Shown here in pieces: positions 38,521 through 51,532 of a stretch of DNA of 64,000 nt. The notes under the pieces are model-generated. The model was not told the DNA's origin. It did not search any database and was given only the letters and a program-made list of their open reading frames with translations. Positions within the stretch are counted from its first letter, which is position 1. Every line of letters starts with the position of its first letter. The stretch spans positions 1,984,001 to 2,048,000 of the forward strand of contig NC_079887.1 in the NCBI RefSeq assembly GCF_029227915.1. The letters are read 5' to 3'. Both the position numbers and the translations under genes were made by a program. Source of the DNA: Hydractinia symbiolongicarpus. Its lineage: Eukaryota > Cnidaria > Hydrozoa > Anthoathecata > Hydractiniidae.

Positions 38521-39970
38521 AAAACCCGCGATTTCCCGTAAATCCCGGGCTTGGCCCGTATAGTCAAAAGTATACAAAGAAAGTACCCAGGGAGTAAACT
38601 CATTTCCCGAACGATTTTTTAAATTATTTTTTCACCACTAAAACGCATGAGACTTGCAGTCTTCAAACTTGTTTTCATTTTTGATGAGACGCTGAATAAA
38701 AGAGGTTTAAACGCCGGCAAATGAAAACCTGCGATTTCCCGTAAATCCCGGACTCGGCCTGTAAAGTCAAAAGTATACAAAGAAAGTACCCAGGGTGTAA
38801 ACTCATTTCCCGAACGATTTTTTAAATTATCTTTTCACCACTAAAACGCATGAGACTTGTAGTTTTCAAAAATGTTTTCATTTTTGATGAGACGCTGAAT
38901 AAGAGAAGTTTAATCGCCGGCAAACGAAAACCTGCGATTTCCCGTAAAACCCGGACTCGGCCGTATAATCAAAAGTATACAAAGAAAGTACCCAGGGAGT
39001 AAACTCATTTCCCGATCGATTTTTTAAATTATTTTTTCATCACTAAAACGCATGAGACTTGTAGTTTTCAAAAATGTTTTCATTTTTGATGAGACGCTGA
39101 ATAAAAGAAGTTTAATCGCCGGCAAACGAAAACCCGCGATTTCCCGTAAATCCCGGGCTTGACAAGTATAGTCGAATGTATACAAAGAAAGTACCCTGTG
39201 AGTATACGCATTTCCAGAACGATTTTTTAAATTATTTTTTCACCACTAAAACGCATGAGACTTGTAGTTTTCAAAAATGTTTTCATTTTTGATGAGACAC
39301 TGAATAAAAGAGGTTTAATCGCTGGCAAACGAAAACCTGCGATTTCCCGTAAATCCCGGACTCGGACCGTATAGTCAAAAGTATACAAAGAAAGTACCCA
39401 GGGTGTAAACTCATTTCCCGAACGATTTTTTAAATTATTATTTCACCACTAAAGCCCATGAGACTTGCAGTTTTTAAAAATGTTTTCATTTTTGATGAGA
39501 CGCTGAATAAAAGAAGTTTAATCGCCGTCAAACAAAAACACGCGACTTCCCGTAAATCCTGGACTCGCCCCCTATAGTCGAATGTATACAAAGAAAGTAC
39601 CCTGTGAGTAAACTCATTTCCAAAAGGGTTTTTTAAATTTTCTTTTCACCACTAAAACGCATGAGAATTGTCGTTTTCAAAAATGTTTTCATTTTTGATG
39701 AGACACTGAATAAAAGAGGTTTAATCGCCGGCAAACGAAAACCCGCGATTTCCCGTAAATCCCGGGCTTGGCCCGTATAGTCGAATGTATACAAAGAAAG
39801 TACCCTGTGAGTAAACTCATTTCCCGAACGATTTTTTATATTATTTTTTCACCACTAAAACGCATGAGAATTGTAGTTCTCAAAAATGTTTTCATTTTCG
39901 TTGAGACGCTGAATAAAAGAAGTTTAATCGCCGACAAACGAAAACCCGCCATTTCCCGTAAATCCCGGGC
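38520..39970. repeat. satellite, irregular monomer order
   Basis: About seven monomers without an obvious HOR. Several are relatively diverged, e.g. gcttgacaagtatag near 39,158, gccgtcaaacaaaaacacg near 39,526 and ccaaaagggtttttt near 39,620. These may be less often homogenised copies between HOR blocks. Confidence 0.75.
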
Positions 39971-41790
39971 TTGGCCCGTATAGTCAAAAGTATACAAAGA
40001 AAGTACCCAGGGAGTAAACTTATTTCCCGAACGATTTTTTATATTACTTTTTCACCACTAAAACGCATGAGACTTGTAGTTTTTAAAAATGTTTTCATTT
40101 TTGATGGGACGCTGAATAAAAAAAGTTTAATCGCCAGCAAACGAAAACCCGCGATTTCCCGTAAATCCCGGACTCGGCCCGTATAGTCAAAAGTATACAA
40201 AGAAAGTACCCAGGGAGTAAACTCATTGTCCGAACGATTTTTTAAATTATTTTTTCACCACTACAACGCATGAGACTTGCAGTTTTCAAAAATGTTTTCA
40301 TTTTTGATTGGACGCTTAATGAAAGAGGTTTAATCGACGGCAATCGAAAACCAGCGATTTCCCCTAAATCCCAGGCTTGGCCCGTGTAGTCGAATGTATA
40401 CAAAGAAAGTACCCAGGAAGTAAACTCATTTCCAGAACGATTTTTTAAATTATTTTTTCACCACTAAAACGCATGAGAATTGTAGTTCTCAAAAATGTTT
40501 TCATTTTCGTTGGGACGCTGAATAAAAGAAGTTTAATCGCCGGCAAACGAAAACCCGCCATTTCCCGTAAATCCCAGGCTTGGCCCGTATAGTCAAAAGT
40601 ATACAAAGAAAGTACCCAGGGAGTAAACTTATTTCCCGAACGATTTTTTATATTACTTTTTCACCACTAAAACGCATGAGACTTGTAGTTTTTAAAAATG
40701 TTTTCATTTTTGATGGGACGCTGAATAAAAAAAGTTTAATCGCCAGCAAACGAAAACCCGCGATTTCCCGTAAATCCTGGACTCGGCCCGTATAGTCAAA
40801 AGTATACAAAGAAAGTACCCAGGGAGTAAACTCATTGTCCGAACGATTTTTTAAATTATTTTTTCACCACTACAACGCATGAGACTTGCAGTTTTCAAAA
40901 ATGTTTTCATTTTTGATTGGACGCTTAATGAAAGAGGTTTAATCGACGGCAATCGAAAACCAGCGATTTCCCCTAAATCCCAGGCTTGGCCCGTGTAGTC
41001 GAATGTATACAAAGAAAGTACCCAGGAAGTAAACTCATTTCCAGAACGATTTTTTAAATTATTTTTTCACCACTAAAACGCATGAGAATTGTAGTTCTCA
41101 AAAATGTTTTCATTTTCGTTGGGACGCTGAATAAAAGAAGTTTAATCGCCGGCAAACGAAAACCCGCCATTTCCCGTAAATCCCAGGCTTGGCCCGTATA
41201 GTCAAAAGTATACAAAGAAAGTACCCAGGGAGTAAACTTATTTCCCGAACGATTTTTTATATTACTTTTTCACCACTAAAACGCATGAGACTTGTAGTTT
41301 TTAAAAATGTTTTCATTTTTGATGGGACGCTGAATAAAAAAAGTTTAATCGCCAGCAAACGAAAACCCGCGATTTCCCGTAAATCCTGGACTCGGCCCGT
41401 ATAGTCAAAAGTATACAAAGAAAGTACCCAGGGAGTAAACTCATTGTCCGAACGATTTTTTAAATTATTTTTTCACCACTAAAACGCATGAGACTTGCAG
41501 TTTTCAAAAATGTTTTCATTTTTGATTGGACGCTTAATGAAAGAGGTTTAATCGACGGCAATCGAAAACCAGCGATTTCCCCTAAATCCCAGGCTTGGCC
41601 CGTGTAGTCGAATGTATACAAAGAAAGTACCCAGGGAGTAAACTCATTTCCAGAACGATTTTTTAAATTATTTTTTCACCACTAAAACGCATAAGACTTG
41701 TAGTTTTCAAAAATGTTTTCATTTTTGATGAGACGCTTAATGAAAGTGGTTTAATCGTCAGCAAACGAAAACCCGTGATTTCCCGTAAAT
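39971..41790. repeat. three-monomer HOR, 609 bp, three copies
   Basis: Equivalent monomers at 39,971, 40,580 and 41,189. Monomer types carry gccagcaaacg with aaaaaaagttt, gacggcaatcg with gattggacg, and gagaattgtagttctc with cattttcgttggg. Two further copies lie at 42,610 and 43,219. Confidence 0.88.
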
Positions 41791-44300
41791 CCCGGGCTTG
41801 ACCCGTATAGTGGAATGTATACAAAGAAAGTACCCTGTGAGTAAACTCATTTCCAAAACGATTTTTTAAATTTTCTTTTCACCACTAAAACGCATGAGAA
41901 TTGTAGTTTTCAAAAATGTTTTCATTTTTGATGGGACGCTGAATAAAAGAACTTTAATTGCCGGCAAACGAAAACCCGCGATTTCCCGTAAATCCCGCAC
42001 TCGGCCCGTGCAGTCAAAAGTTTACAAAGAAAGTACCCAGGGAGTAAACTCATTTTCCGAACGATTTTTTAAATTATTTTTTCACCACTAAAACGCATGA
42101 GACTTGTAGTTTTCAAAAATGTTTTCATTTTTGATTGGACGCTTAATGAAAGAGGTTTAATCGACGGCAATCGAAAACCAGCGATTTCCCCTAAATCCCA
42201 GGCTTGGCCCGTGTAGTCGAATGTATACAAAGAAAGTACCCAGGGAGTAAACTCATTTCCAGAACGATTTTTTAAATTATTTTTTCACCACTAAAACGCA
42301 TAAGACTTGTAGTTTTCAATAATGTTTTCATTTGTGATAAGACGCTGAATAAAAGAAGTTTAAACGCCGGCAAACGAAAACCTGCGATTTCCCGTAAATC
42401 CCGGACTCTGCCCGTATATTCAAAAGTATACAAAGAAAGTACCCTGTGAGTAGACTCATTTCCCGAACGATTTTTTATATTATTTTTTCACCACTAAAAC
42501 GCATGAGAATTGTAGTTCTCAAAAATGTTTTCATTTTCGTTGGGACGCTGAATAAAAGAAGTTTAATCGCCGGCAAACGAAAACCCGCCATTTCCCGTAA
42601 ATCCCGGGCTTGGCCCGTATAGTCAAAAGTATACAAAGAAAGTACCCAGGGAGTAAACTTATTTCCCGAACGATTTTTTATATTACTTTTTCACCACTAA
42701 AACGCATGAGACTTGTAGTTTTTAAAAATGTTTTCATTTTTGATGGGACGCTGAATAAAAAAAGTTTAATCGCCAGCAAACGAAAACCCGCGATTTCCCG
42801 TAAATCCCGGACTCGGCCCGTATAGTCAAAAGTATACAAAGAAAGTACCCAGGGAGTAAACTCATTGTCCGAACGATTTTTTAAATTATTTTTTCACCAC
42901 TAAAACGCATGAGACTTGCAGTTTTCAAAAATGTTTTCATTTTTGATTGGACGCTTAATTAAAGAGGTTTAATCGACGGCAATCGAAAACCAGCGATTTC
43001 CCCTAAATCCCAGGCTTGGCCCGTGTAGTCGAATGTATACAAAGAAAGTACCCAGGGAGTAAACTCATTTCCAGAACGATTTTTTAAATTATTTTTTCAC
43101 CACTAAAACGCATGAGAATTGTAGTTCTCAAAAATGTTTTCATTTTCGTTGGGACGCTGAATAAAAGAAGTTTAATCGCCGGCAAACGAAAACCCGCCAT
43201 TTCCCGTAAATCCCGGGCTTGGCCCGTATAGTCAAAAGTATACAAAGAAAGTACCCAGGGAGTAAACTTATTTCCCGAACGATTTTTTATATTACTTTTT
43301 CACCACTAAAACGCATGAGACTTGTAGTTTTTAAAAATGTTTTCATTTTTGATGGGACGCTGAATAAAAAAAGTTTAATCGCCAGCAAACGAAAACCCGC
43401 GATTTCCCGTAAATCCCGGACTCGGCCCGTATAGTCAAAAGTATACAAAGAAAGTACCCAGGGAGTAAACTCATTGTCCGAACGATTTTTTAAATTATTT
43501 TTTCACCACTAAAACGCATGAGACTTGCAGTTTTCAAAAATGTTTTCATTTTTGATTGGACGCTTAATGAAAGAGGTTTAATCGACGGCAATCGAAAACC
43601 AGCGATTTCCCCTAAATCCCAGGCTTGGCCCGTGTAGTCGAATGTATACAAAGAAAGTACCCAGGGAGTAAACTCATTTCCAGAACGATTTTTTAAATTA
43701 TTTTTTCACCACTAAAACGCATAAGACTTGTAGTTTTCAAAAATGTTTTCATTTTTGATGAGACGCTTACTGAAAGTGGTTTAATCGTCAGCAAACGAAA
43801 ACCCGTGATTTCCCGTAAATCCCGGGCTTGACCCGTATAGTGGAATGTATACAAAGAAAGTACCCTGCGAGTAAACTCATTTCCAAAACGATTTTTTAAA
43901 TTTTCTTTTCACCACTAAAACGCATGAGAATTGTAGTTTTCAAAAATGTTTTCATTTTTGATGGGACGCTGAATAAAAGAACTTTAATTGCCGGCAAACG
44001 AAAACCCGCGATTTCCCGTAAATCCCGCACTCGGCCCGTGCAGTCAAAAGTTTACAAAGAAAGTACCCAGGGAGTAAACTCATTTTCCGAACGATTTTTT
44101 AAATTATTTTTTCACCACTAAAACGCATGAGACTTGTAGTTTTCAAAAATGTTTTCATTTTTGATTGGACGCTTAATGAAAGAGGTTTAATCGACGGCAA
44201 TCGAAAACCAGCGATTTCCCCTAAATCCCAGGCTTGGCCCGTGTAGTCGAATGTATACAAAGAAAGTACCCAGGGAGTAAACTCATTTCCACAACGATTT
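40440..44300. repeat. 2,030-bp duplication (ten monomers), two copies
   Basis: 40,580 to 42,610, 41,189 to 43,219 and 41,894 to 43,924 all have offset 2,030, so about 40,440-42,270 is repeated at 42,470-44,300. It includes rare variants such as tagtggaatg, cgtcagcaaacg and gtgcagtcaaaagttt. Confidence 0.87.
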
Positions 44301-45100
44301 TTTAAATTATTTTTTCACCACTAAAACGCATGAGACTTGTAGTTTTCAAAAATGTTTTCATTTTTGATTGGACGCTTAATGAAAGAGGTTTAATCGACGG
44401 CAATCGAAAACCAGCGATTTCCCCTAAATCCCAGGCTTGGCCCGTGTAGTCGAATGTATACAAAGAAAGTACCCAGGGAGTAAACTCATTTCCAGAACGA
44501 TTTTTTAAATTTTTTTTTCACCACTAAAACGCATAAGACTTGTAGTTTTCAATAATGTTTTCATTTGTGATAAGACGCTGAATAAAAGAAGTTTAATTGC
44601 CGGCAAACGAAAACCCGCGATTTCCCGTAAATCCCGCACTCGGCCCGTACAGCCAAAAGTTTACAAAGAAAGTACCCAGGGAGTAAACTCATTTCCAGAA
44701 CGATTTTTTAAATTTTTTTTTCACCACTAAAACGCATGAGAATTGTAGTTTTCAAAAATGTTTTCATTTTTGATGGGACGCTGAATAAAAAAAGTTTAAT
44801 TGCCGGCAAACGAAAACCCGCGATTTCCCGTAAATCCCGCACTCGGCCCGTACAGCCAAAAGTTTACAAAGAAAGTACCCAGGGAGTAAACTCATTTTCC
44901 GAACGATTTTTTAAATTATTTTTTCACCACTAAAACGCATGAGACTTGTAGTTTTCAAAAATGTTTTCATTTTTGATTGGACGCTTAACGAAAGAGGTTT
45001 AATCGACGGCAATCGAAAACCAGCAATTTCCCCTAAATCCCAGGCTTGGCCCGTGTAGTCGAATGTACAAAAAGAAAGTACCCAGGGAGTAAACTCATTT
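44300..45100. repeat. satellite, further copies of the 39,971-44,300 monomer types
   Basis: The 43,924 monomer recurs at 44,736 (812 bp). gtacagccaaaagttt appears twice, near 44,647 and 44,847, indicating a very local dimer-scale duplication. Confidence 0.78.
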
Positions 45101-48100
45101 CCCGAACGATTTTTTAAATTTTTTTTTCACCACTAAAACGCATGAAAATTGTAATTTTCAAAAATTTTTTCATTTTTGATGAGACGCTTAATGAAAGAGG
45201 TTTAATCGCCGGCAAACGAAAATCTGCGATTTCCCGTAAATCCCGGGCTTGGCCCGTATAGTCGAATGTATAAAAAGAAAGTACCCTGTGAGTAAACTCA
45301 TTTCCAAAACGATTTTTTAAATTTTATTTTCACCACTAAAACGCATGAGACTTGTAGTTTTCAAAAATGTTTTCATTTTTGATGAGACACTGAATAAAAA
45401 GAGTTTAATCGCCGGCAAACGAAAACCCGCCATTTCCCGTAAATCCCGGGCTTGACCCGTGTAGTCGAATGTATACAAAGAAAGTACCCAGGGAGTAAAC
45501 TCATTTCCCGAACGATTTTTTAAATTTTTTTTTCACCACTAAAACGCATGAAACTTGTAGTTTTCAATAATGTTTTCATTTGTGATAAGACGCTGAATTA
45601 AAGAAGTTTAAACGCCGCAAACGAGAACCTGCGATTTCCCGAAAATCCCGGACTCTGCCCGTATAATCAAAAGTATACAAAGAAAGTACCCAGGGAGTAA
45701 ACTCATTTCCCGAGCGATTTTTTAAATTATTTTTTCACCACTAAAACGCATGAGACATGTAGTTTATAAAAATGTGTTCATTTTTGATGAGACGCTGAAT
45801 AAAAGAAGTTTAATCGCCGGAAAACGAAAACCTGCGATTTCCCGTAAATCCCGGACTCGGCCCGTATAGTCAAAAGTATACAAAGAAAGTACCCATGGTG
45901 TAAACTCATTTCCCGAACGATTTTTTAAATAATTATTTCACCACTAAAGCCCATGAGACTTCTAGTTTTTAAAAATGTTTTCATTTTTGATGAGACGCCT
46001 AATAAAAGAAGTTTAATCGCCGGCAAACGAAAACCTGCGACTTCCCGTAAATCCCGGACTCGACCCGTATAGTCAAAAGTATACAAAGAAAGTACCCAGG
46101 GAGTAAACTCATTTCCCGAACGATTTTTTAAATTATTTTTTACCACTAAAACGCATGAGACTTGTAGTTTTCAGAAATGTTTTCATTTTTGATGAGACCC
46201 TTAATGAAAGTGGTTTAATCGTCGGCAAACGAAAACCCGTGATTTCCCGTAAATCCCGGGCTTGGCCCGTATAGTGGAATGTATACAAAGAAAGTACCCT
46301 GTGAGTAAACTCATTTCCAAAACGATTTTTTAAATTTTTTTTTCACCACTAAAACGCATGAAACTTGTAGTTTTCAATAATGTTTTCATTTGTGATAAGA
46401 CGCTGAATAAAAGAAGTTTAAAGCCGGCAAACGAGAACCTGCGATTTCCCGTAAATCCCGGACTCTGCCCGTATAATCAAAAGTATACAAAGAAAGTACC
46501 CAGGGAGTAAACTCATTTCCCGAGAGATATTTTAAATTATTTTTTCACCACTAAAACGCATGAGACATGTAGTTTTTAAAAATGTGTTCATTTTTGATGA
46601 GACGCTGAATAAAAGAAGTTTAATCGCCGGAAAACGAAAACCTGCGATTTCCCGTAAATCCCGGACTCGGCCCGTATAGTCAAAAGTATGCAAAGAAAGT
46701 ACCCATGGTGTAAACTCATTTCCCGAACGATTTTTTAAATAATTATTTCACCACTAAAGCCCATGAGACTTCTAGTTTTTAAAAATGTTTTCGTTTTTGA
46801 TGAGACGCCTAATAAAAGAAGTTTAATCGCCGGCAAACGAAAACCTGCGATTTCCCGTAAATCCCGCACTCGGCCCGTACAGTCAAAAGTTTACAAAGAA
46901 AGTACCCAGGGGGTTAACTCATTTTCCGAACGATTTTTTAAATTATTTTTTCACCACTAAAACGCATGAGACTTGTAGTTTTCAAAAATGTTTTCATTTT
47001 TGATTGGACGCTTAATGAAAGAGGTTTAATCGACGGCAATCGAAAACCAGCGATTTCCCCTAAATCCCAGGCTTGGCTCGTGTAGTCGAATGTATAAAAA
47101 GAAAGTACCCAGGGAGTAAACTCATTATCAGAACGATTTTTTAAATTATTTTTTCACCACTAAAACGCATAAGACTTGTAGTTTTCAATAATGTTTTCAT
47201 TTGTGATAAGACGCTGAATAAAAGAAGTTTAAACGCCGGCAAACGAGAACCTGCGATTTCCCGTAAATCCCGGACTCGGCCCGTATAGTCAAAAGTATAC
47301 AAAGAAAGTACCCAGGGAGTAAACTCATTTCCCGAACGATTTTTTAAATAATTATTTCACCACTAAAGCCCATGAGACTTTTAGTTTTTAAAAATGTTTT
47401 CATTTTTGATGAGACACTGAATAAAAAGAGTTTAATCGCCGTCAAACGAAAACCCGCCATTTCCCGTAAATCCCGGGCTTGACCCGTGTAGTCGAATGTA
47501 TACAAAGAAAGTACCCAGGGAGTAAACTCATTTTCCGAACGATTTTTAAATTTTTTTTTCACCACTAAAACGCATGAAACTTGTAGTTTTCAAAAATGTT
47601 TTCATTTTTGATGAGACGCTTAATGAAAGAGGTTTAATCGCCGGCAAACGAAAATCTGCGATTTCCCGTAAATCCCGGGTTTGGCCCGTATAGTCGAATG
47701 TATAAAAAGAAAGTACCCTGTGAGTAAACTCATTTCCAAAACGATTTTTTAAATTTTCTTTTCACCACTAAAACGCATGAGACTTGTAGTTTTCAAAAAT
47801 GTTTTCATTTTTGATGAGACACTGAATAAAAAGAGTTTAATCGCCGGCAAACGAAAACCCGCCATTTCCCGTAAATCCCGGGCTTGACCCGTGTAGTCGA
47901 ATGTATACAAAGAAAGTACCCAGGGAGTAAACTCATTTCCCGAACGATTTTTTAAATTTTTTTTTCACCACTAAAACGCATGAAACTTGTAGTTTTCAAT
48001 AATGTTTTCATTTGTGATAAGACGCTGAATAAAAGAAGTTCAAACGCCGGCAAACGAGAACCTGCGATTTCCCGTAAATCCCGGACTCTGCCCGTATAAT

Positions 48101-49240
48101 CAAAAGTATACAAAGAAAGTACCCAGGGAGTAAACTCATTTCCCGAGCGATTTTTTAAAATTATTTTTTCACCACTAAAACGCATGAGACATGTAGTTTT
48201 TAAAAATGTGTTCATTTTTGATGAGACGCTGAATGAAAGAAGTTTAATCGCCGGAAAACGAAAACCTGCGATTTCCCGTAAAACCCGGACTCGGCCCGTA
48301 TAGTCAAAAGTATACAAAGAAAGTACCCATGGTGTAAACTCATTTCCCGAACGATTTTTTAAATAATTATTTCACCACTAAAGCCCATGAGACTTCTAGT
48401 TTTTAAAAATGTTTTCATTTTTGATGAGACGCCTAATAAAAGAAGTTTAATCGCCGGCAAACGAAAACCTGCGACTTCCCGTAAATCCCGGACTCGGCCC
48501 GTATAGTCAAAAGTATACAAAGAAAGTACCCAGGGAGTAAACTCATTTCCCGAACGATTTTTTAAATTATTTTTTCACCACTAAAACGCATGAGACTTGT
48601 AGTTTTCAGAAATGTTTTCATTTTTGATGAGACGCTTAATGAAAGTGGTTTAATCGTCGGCAAACGAAAACCCGTGATTTCCCGTAAATCCCGGGCTTGG
48701 CCCGTATAGTGGAATGTATACAAAGAAAGTACCCTGTGAGTAAACTCATTTCCAAAACGATTTTTTAAATTTTCTTTTCACCACTAAAACGCATGAGACT
48801 TGTAGTTTTCAAAAATGTTTTCATTTTTGATGAGACACTGAATAAAAAGAGTTTAATCGCCGGCAAACGAAAACCCGCCATTTCCCGTAAATCCCGGGCT
48901 TGACCCGTGTAGTCGAATGTATACAAAGAAAGTACCCAGGGAGTAAACTCATTTTCCGAACGATTTTTTAATTTTTTTTTTCACCACTAAAACGCATGAA
49001 ACTTGTAATTTTCAAAAATGTTTTCATTTTTGATGAGACGCTTAATGAAAGAGGTTTAATCGCCGGCAAACGAAAATCTGCGATTTCCCGTAAATCCGGG
49101 GCTTGGCCCGTATAGTCGAATGTATAAAAAGAAAGTACCCTGTGAGTAAACTCATTTCCAAAACGATTTTTTAAATTTTCTTTTCACCACTAAAACGCAT
49201 GAGACTTGTAGTTTTCAAAAATGTTTTCATTTTTGATGAG
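45100..49240. repeat. satellite, mixed HOR region
   Basis: Monomer strings recur at several offsets: caataatg/gataagacg monomers near 45,560, 46,370 and 47,990; ataattatttcacc/cttctag monomers near 45,930, 46,745 and 48,365; and gaaaatctgcg monomers near 45,220, 47,650 and 49,072. Order is partly shared with the monomers flanking the insert, which suggests a common ancestral HOR. Confidence 0.8.
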
Positions 49241-49260
49241 GAAAGTACCCAGTGAGTAAA
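49225..49260. repeat. truncated monomer at an HOR border
   Basis: catttttgatgag is joined to gaaagtacccagtgag at 49,240/49,241, removing about 90-95 bp. Left of it is the 45,100-49,240 family; right of it begins the 2,292-bp HOR. Both source sequences carry ag at the joint (gatgag and caaggaaag), a 2-base microhomology. This junction occurs only once in the window. Confidence 0.85.
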
Positions 49261-51532
49261 CTCACTTCCCGAACGAATTTTTAAATTATTTTTTCACCAC
49301 TAAAACGCATGAGACTTTTAGTTTTCAGAAATGTTTTCATTTTTGATGAGACGCTTAATGAAAGTGGTTTAATCCCCGGCAAACGAAAACCCGCGATTTC
49401 CCGTAAATCCCGGGCTTGGCCCGTATAGTCGAATGTATACAAAGAAAGTACCCTGTGAGTAAACTCATTTCCAAAACGATTTTTTAAATTATCTTTTCAC
49501 CACTAAAACGTTTGAGACTTGTAGTTTTCAAAAATGTTTCATTTTTGATGAGACGCTGAATAAAAGAAGTTTAATCGCCGGCAAACGAAAACCCGCCATT
49601 TCCTGTAAACCCCGGACTCGGCCCGCATAGTCAAAGGTATACAAAGAAAGTACCCAGGGAGTAAACTCATTTCCCGAACGATTTTTTAAATTATTTTTTC
49701 ACCACTAAAACGCATGAGAATTGTAGTTTTTAAAAATATTTTCATTTTTGATGAGACGCTGAATAAAAGAAGTTTAATCGCTGGCAAACGAAAACCCGCG
49801 ACTTCCCGTAAATCCCGGGCTTGGCCCGTATAGTCGAATGTATACAAAGAAAGTACCCTGTGAGTAAACTCATTTCCAAAACGATTTTTTAAATTATCTT
49901 TTCACCACTAAAACGCTTGAGACATGTAGTTTTCAAAAATGTTTTCATTTTTGATGAGACGCTGAATAAAAGAAGTTTAATCGCCGGCAAACAAAAACCC
50001 GCCATTTCCCGTAAACCCCGGACACGGCCCGCATAGTCAGAATTATACAAAGAAAGTACCCAGGGAGTAAACTCATTTCCCGAACGATTTTTTAAATTAT
50101 TTTTTCGCCACTAAAACGCATGAGACTTGTAGTTTTCAAAAATGTTTTCATTTTTGATGAGACGCTGAATAAAAGAAGTTTAATCGCGGGCAAACGAAAA
50201 CCTGCGATTTCCAGTTAATCCCGGACTCGGCCCGTATAGTCAAAAGTATACAAAGAAAGTACCCAGGGTGTAAACTCATTTCCCGAACGATTTTTCAAAT
50301 TATTATTTCACCACTAAAGCCCATGAGACTAGTAGTATTTAAAAATATTTTCATATTAAATTAATTTTCACCACTAAAACGCATGAGACTTGTAGTTTTC
50401 AGAAATGTTTTCATTTTTGATGAGACGCTTAATGAAAGTTGTTTAATCGCCGGCAAACGAAAACCCGCGACTTCCCGTAAATCCCGGGCTTGGCCCGTAT
50501 AGTCGAATGTATACAAAGAAAGTACCCTGTGAGTAAACTCATTTCCGAAACGATTTTTTCAATTATCTTTTCACCACTAAAACGCATGAGACTTGCAGTT
50601 TTCAAAAATGTTTTCATTTTTGATTAGACGCTGAATAAAAGAAGTTTAATCGCCGGCAAACGAAAACCTGCGATTTCCCGTAAATCCCGGGCTCGGCCCG
50701 TATAGTCAAAAGTATACAAAGAAAGTACCCGGGGTGTAAATTCATTTCCCGAACGATTTTTTAAATTAATTTTCACCACTAAAACGCATGAGACTTGTAG
50801 TTTTCAGAAATGTTTTCATTTTTGATGAGACGCTTAATGAAAGTTGTTTAATCGCCGGCAAACAAAAACCCGCGACTTCCCGTAAATCCCGGGCTTGGCC
50901 CGTATAGTCGAATGTATACAAAGAAAGTACCCTGTGAGTAAACTCATTTCCGAAACGATTTTTTCAATTATCTTTTCACCACTAAAACGCATGAGACTTG
51001 CAGTTTTCAAAAATGTTTTCATTTTTGATGAGACGCTGAATAAAAGAAGTTTATTCGCCGGCAAACAAAAACCCGCGATTTCCCGTAAATCCCGGTCTCG
51101 GCCCGTATAGTCAAAAGTATACAAAGAAAGTACCCAGGGTGTAAACTCATTTCCGGAACGATTTTTTAAATTATTTTTTCACCACTAAAACGCATGAGAC
51201 TTGTAGTTTTCAAAAATGTTTTCATTTTTGATGAGACGCTGAATAAAAGAAGTTTAATCGCCGGCAAACGAAAACCCGCGACTTCCCGTAAATCCCGGGC
51301 TTGGCCCGTATAGTCGAATGTATACAAAGAAAGTACCCTGTGAGTAAACTCATTTCCGAAACGATTTTTTCAATTATCTTTTCACCACTAAAACGCAGGA
51401 GACTTGCAGTTTTCAAAAGTGTTTTCATTTTTGATGAGACGCTGAATAAAAGAAGTTTATTCGCCGGCAAACGAAAACCCGCGATTTCCCGTAAATCCCG
51501 GTCTCGGCCCGTATATTCAAAAGCATACAAGG
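49241..51532. repeat. 2,292-bp HOR, copy 1
   Basis: Repeated at offset 2,292 (cgcatgagaa at 49,711 and 52,003; 50,429 to 52,721; 50,834 to 53,126; 51,222 to 53,514). It includes a monomer with about 144 bp deleted at 50,355, explaining why the unit is not a multiple of 203 bp. Confidence 0.9.
50341..50380. repeat. truncated monomer, about 144 bp deleted
   Basis: aaaatattttcat is joined to attaaattaattttcacc: the sequence jumps from the hairpin region of one monomer to the T-rich region of the next, leaving only about 59 bp of a monomer. The same junction is copied at about 52,633-52,672 in the second 2,292-bp unit. Confidence 0.85.

Noticed and set aside
40500-40516. ttcgttgggacg in cattttcgttggg monomers as a CENP-B box
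   Set aside because: Starts like the box, but the required A after the spacer is g and no CGGG follows.
47952-48317. 121-codon minus-strand open frame, the longest in the satellite
   Set aside because: It crosses monomer borders only because a 1-base insertion near 48,158 keeps the frame. Similar frames exist on both strands of the same monomers, and the sequence is pure satellite.
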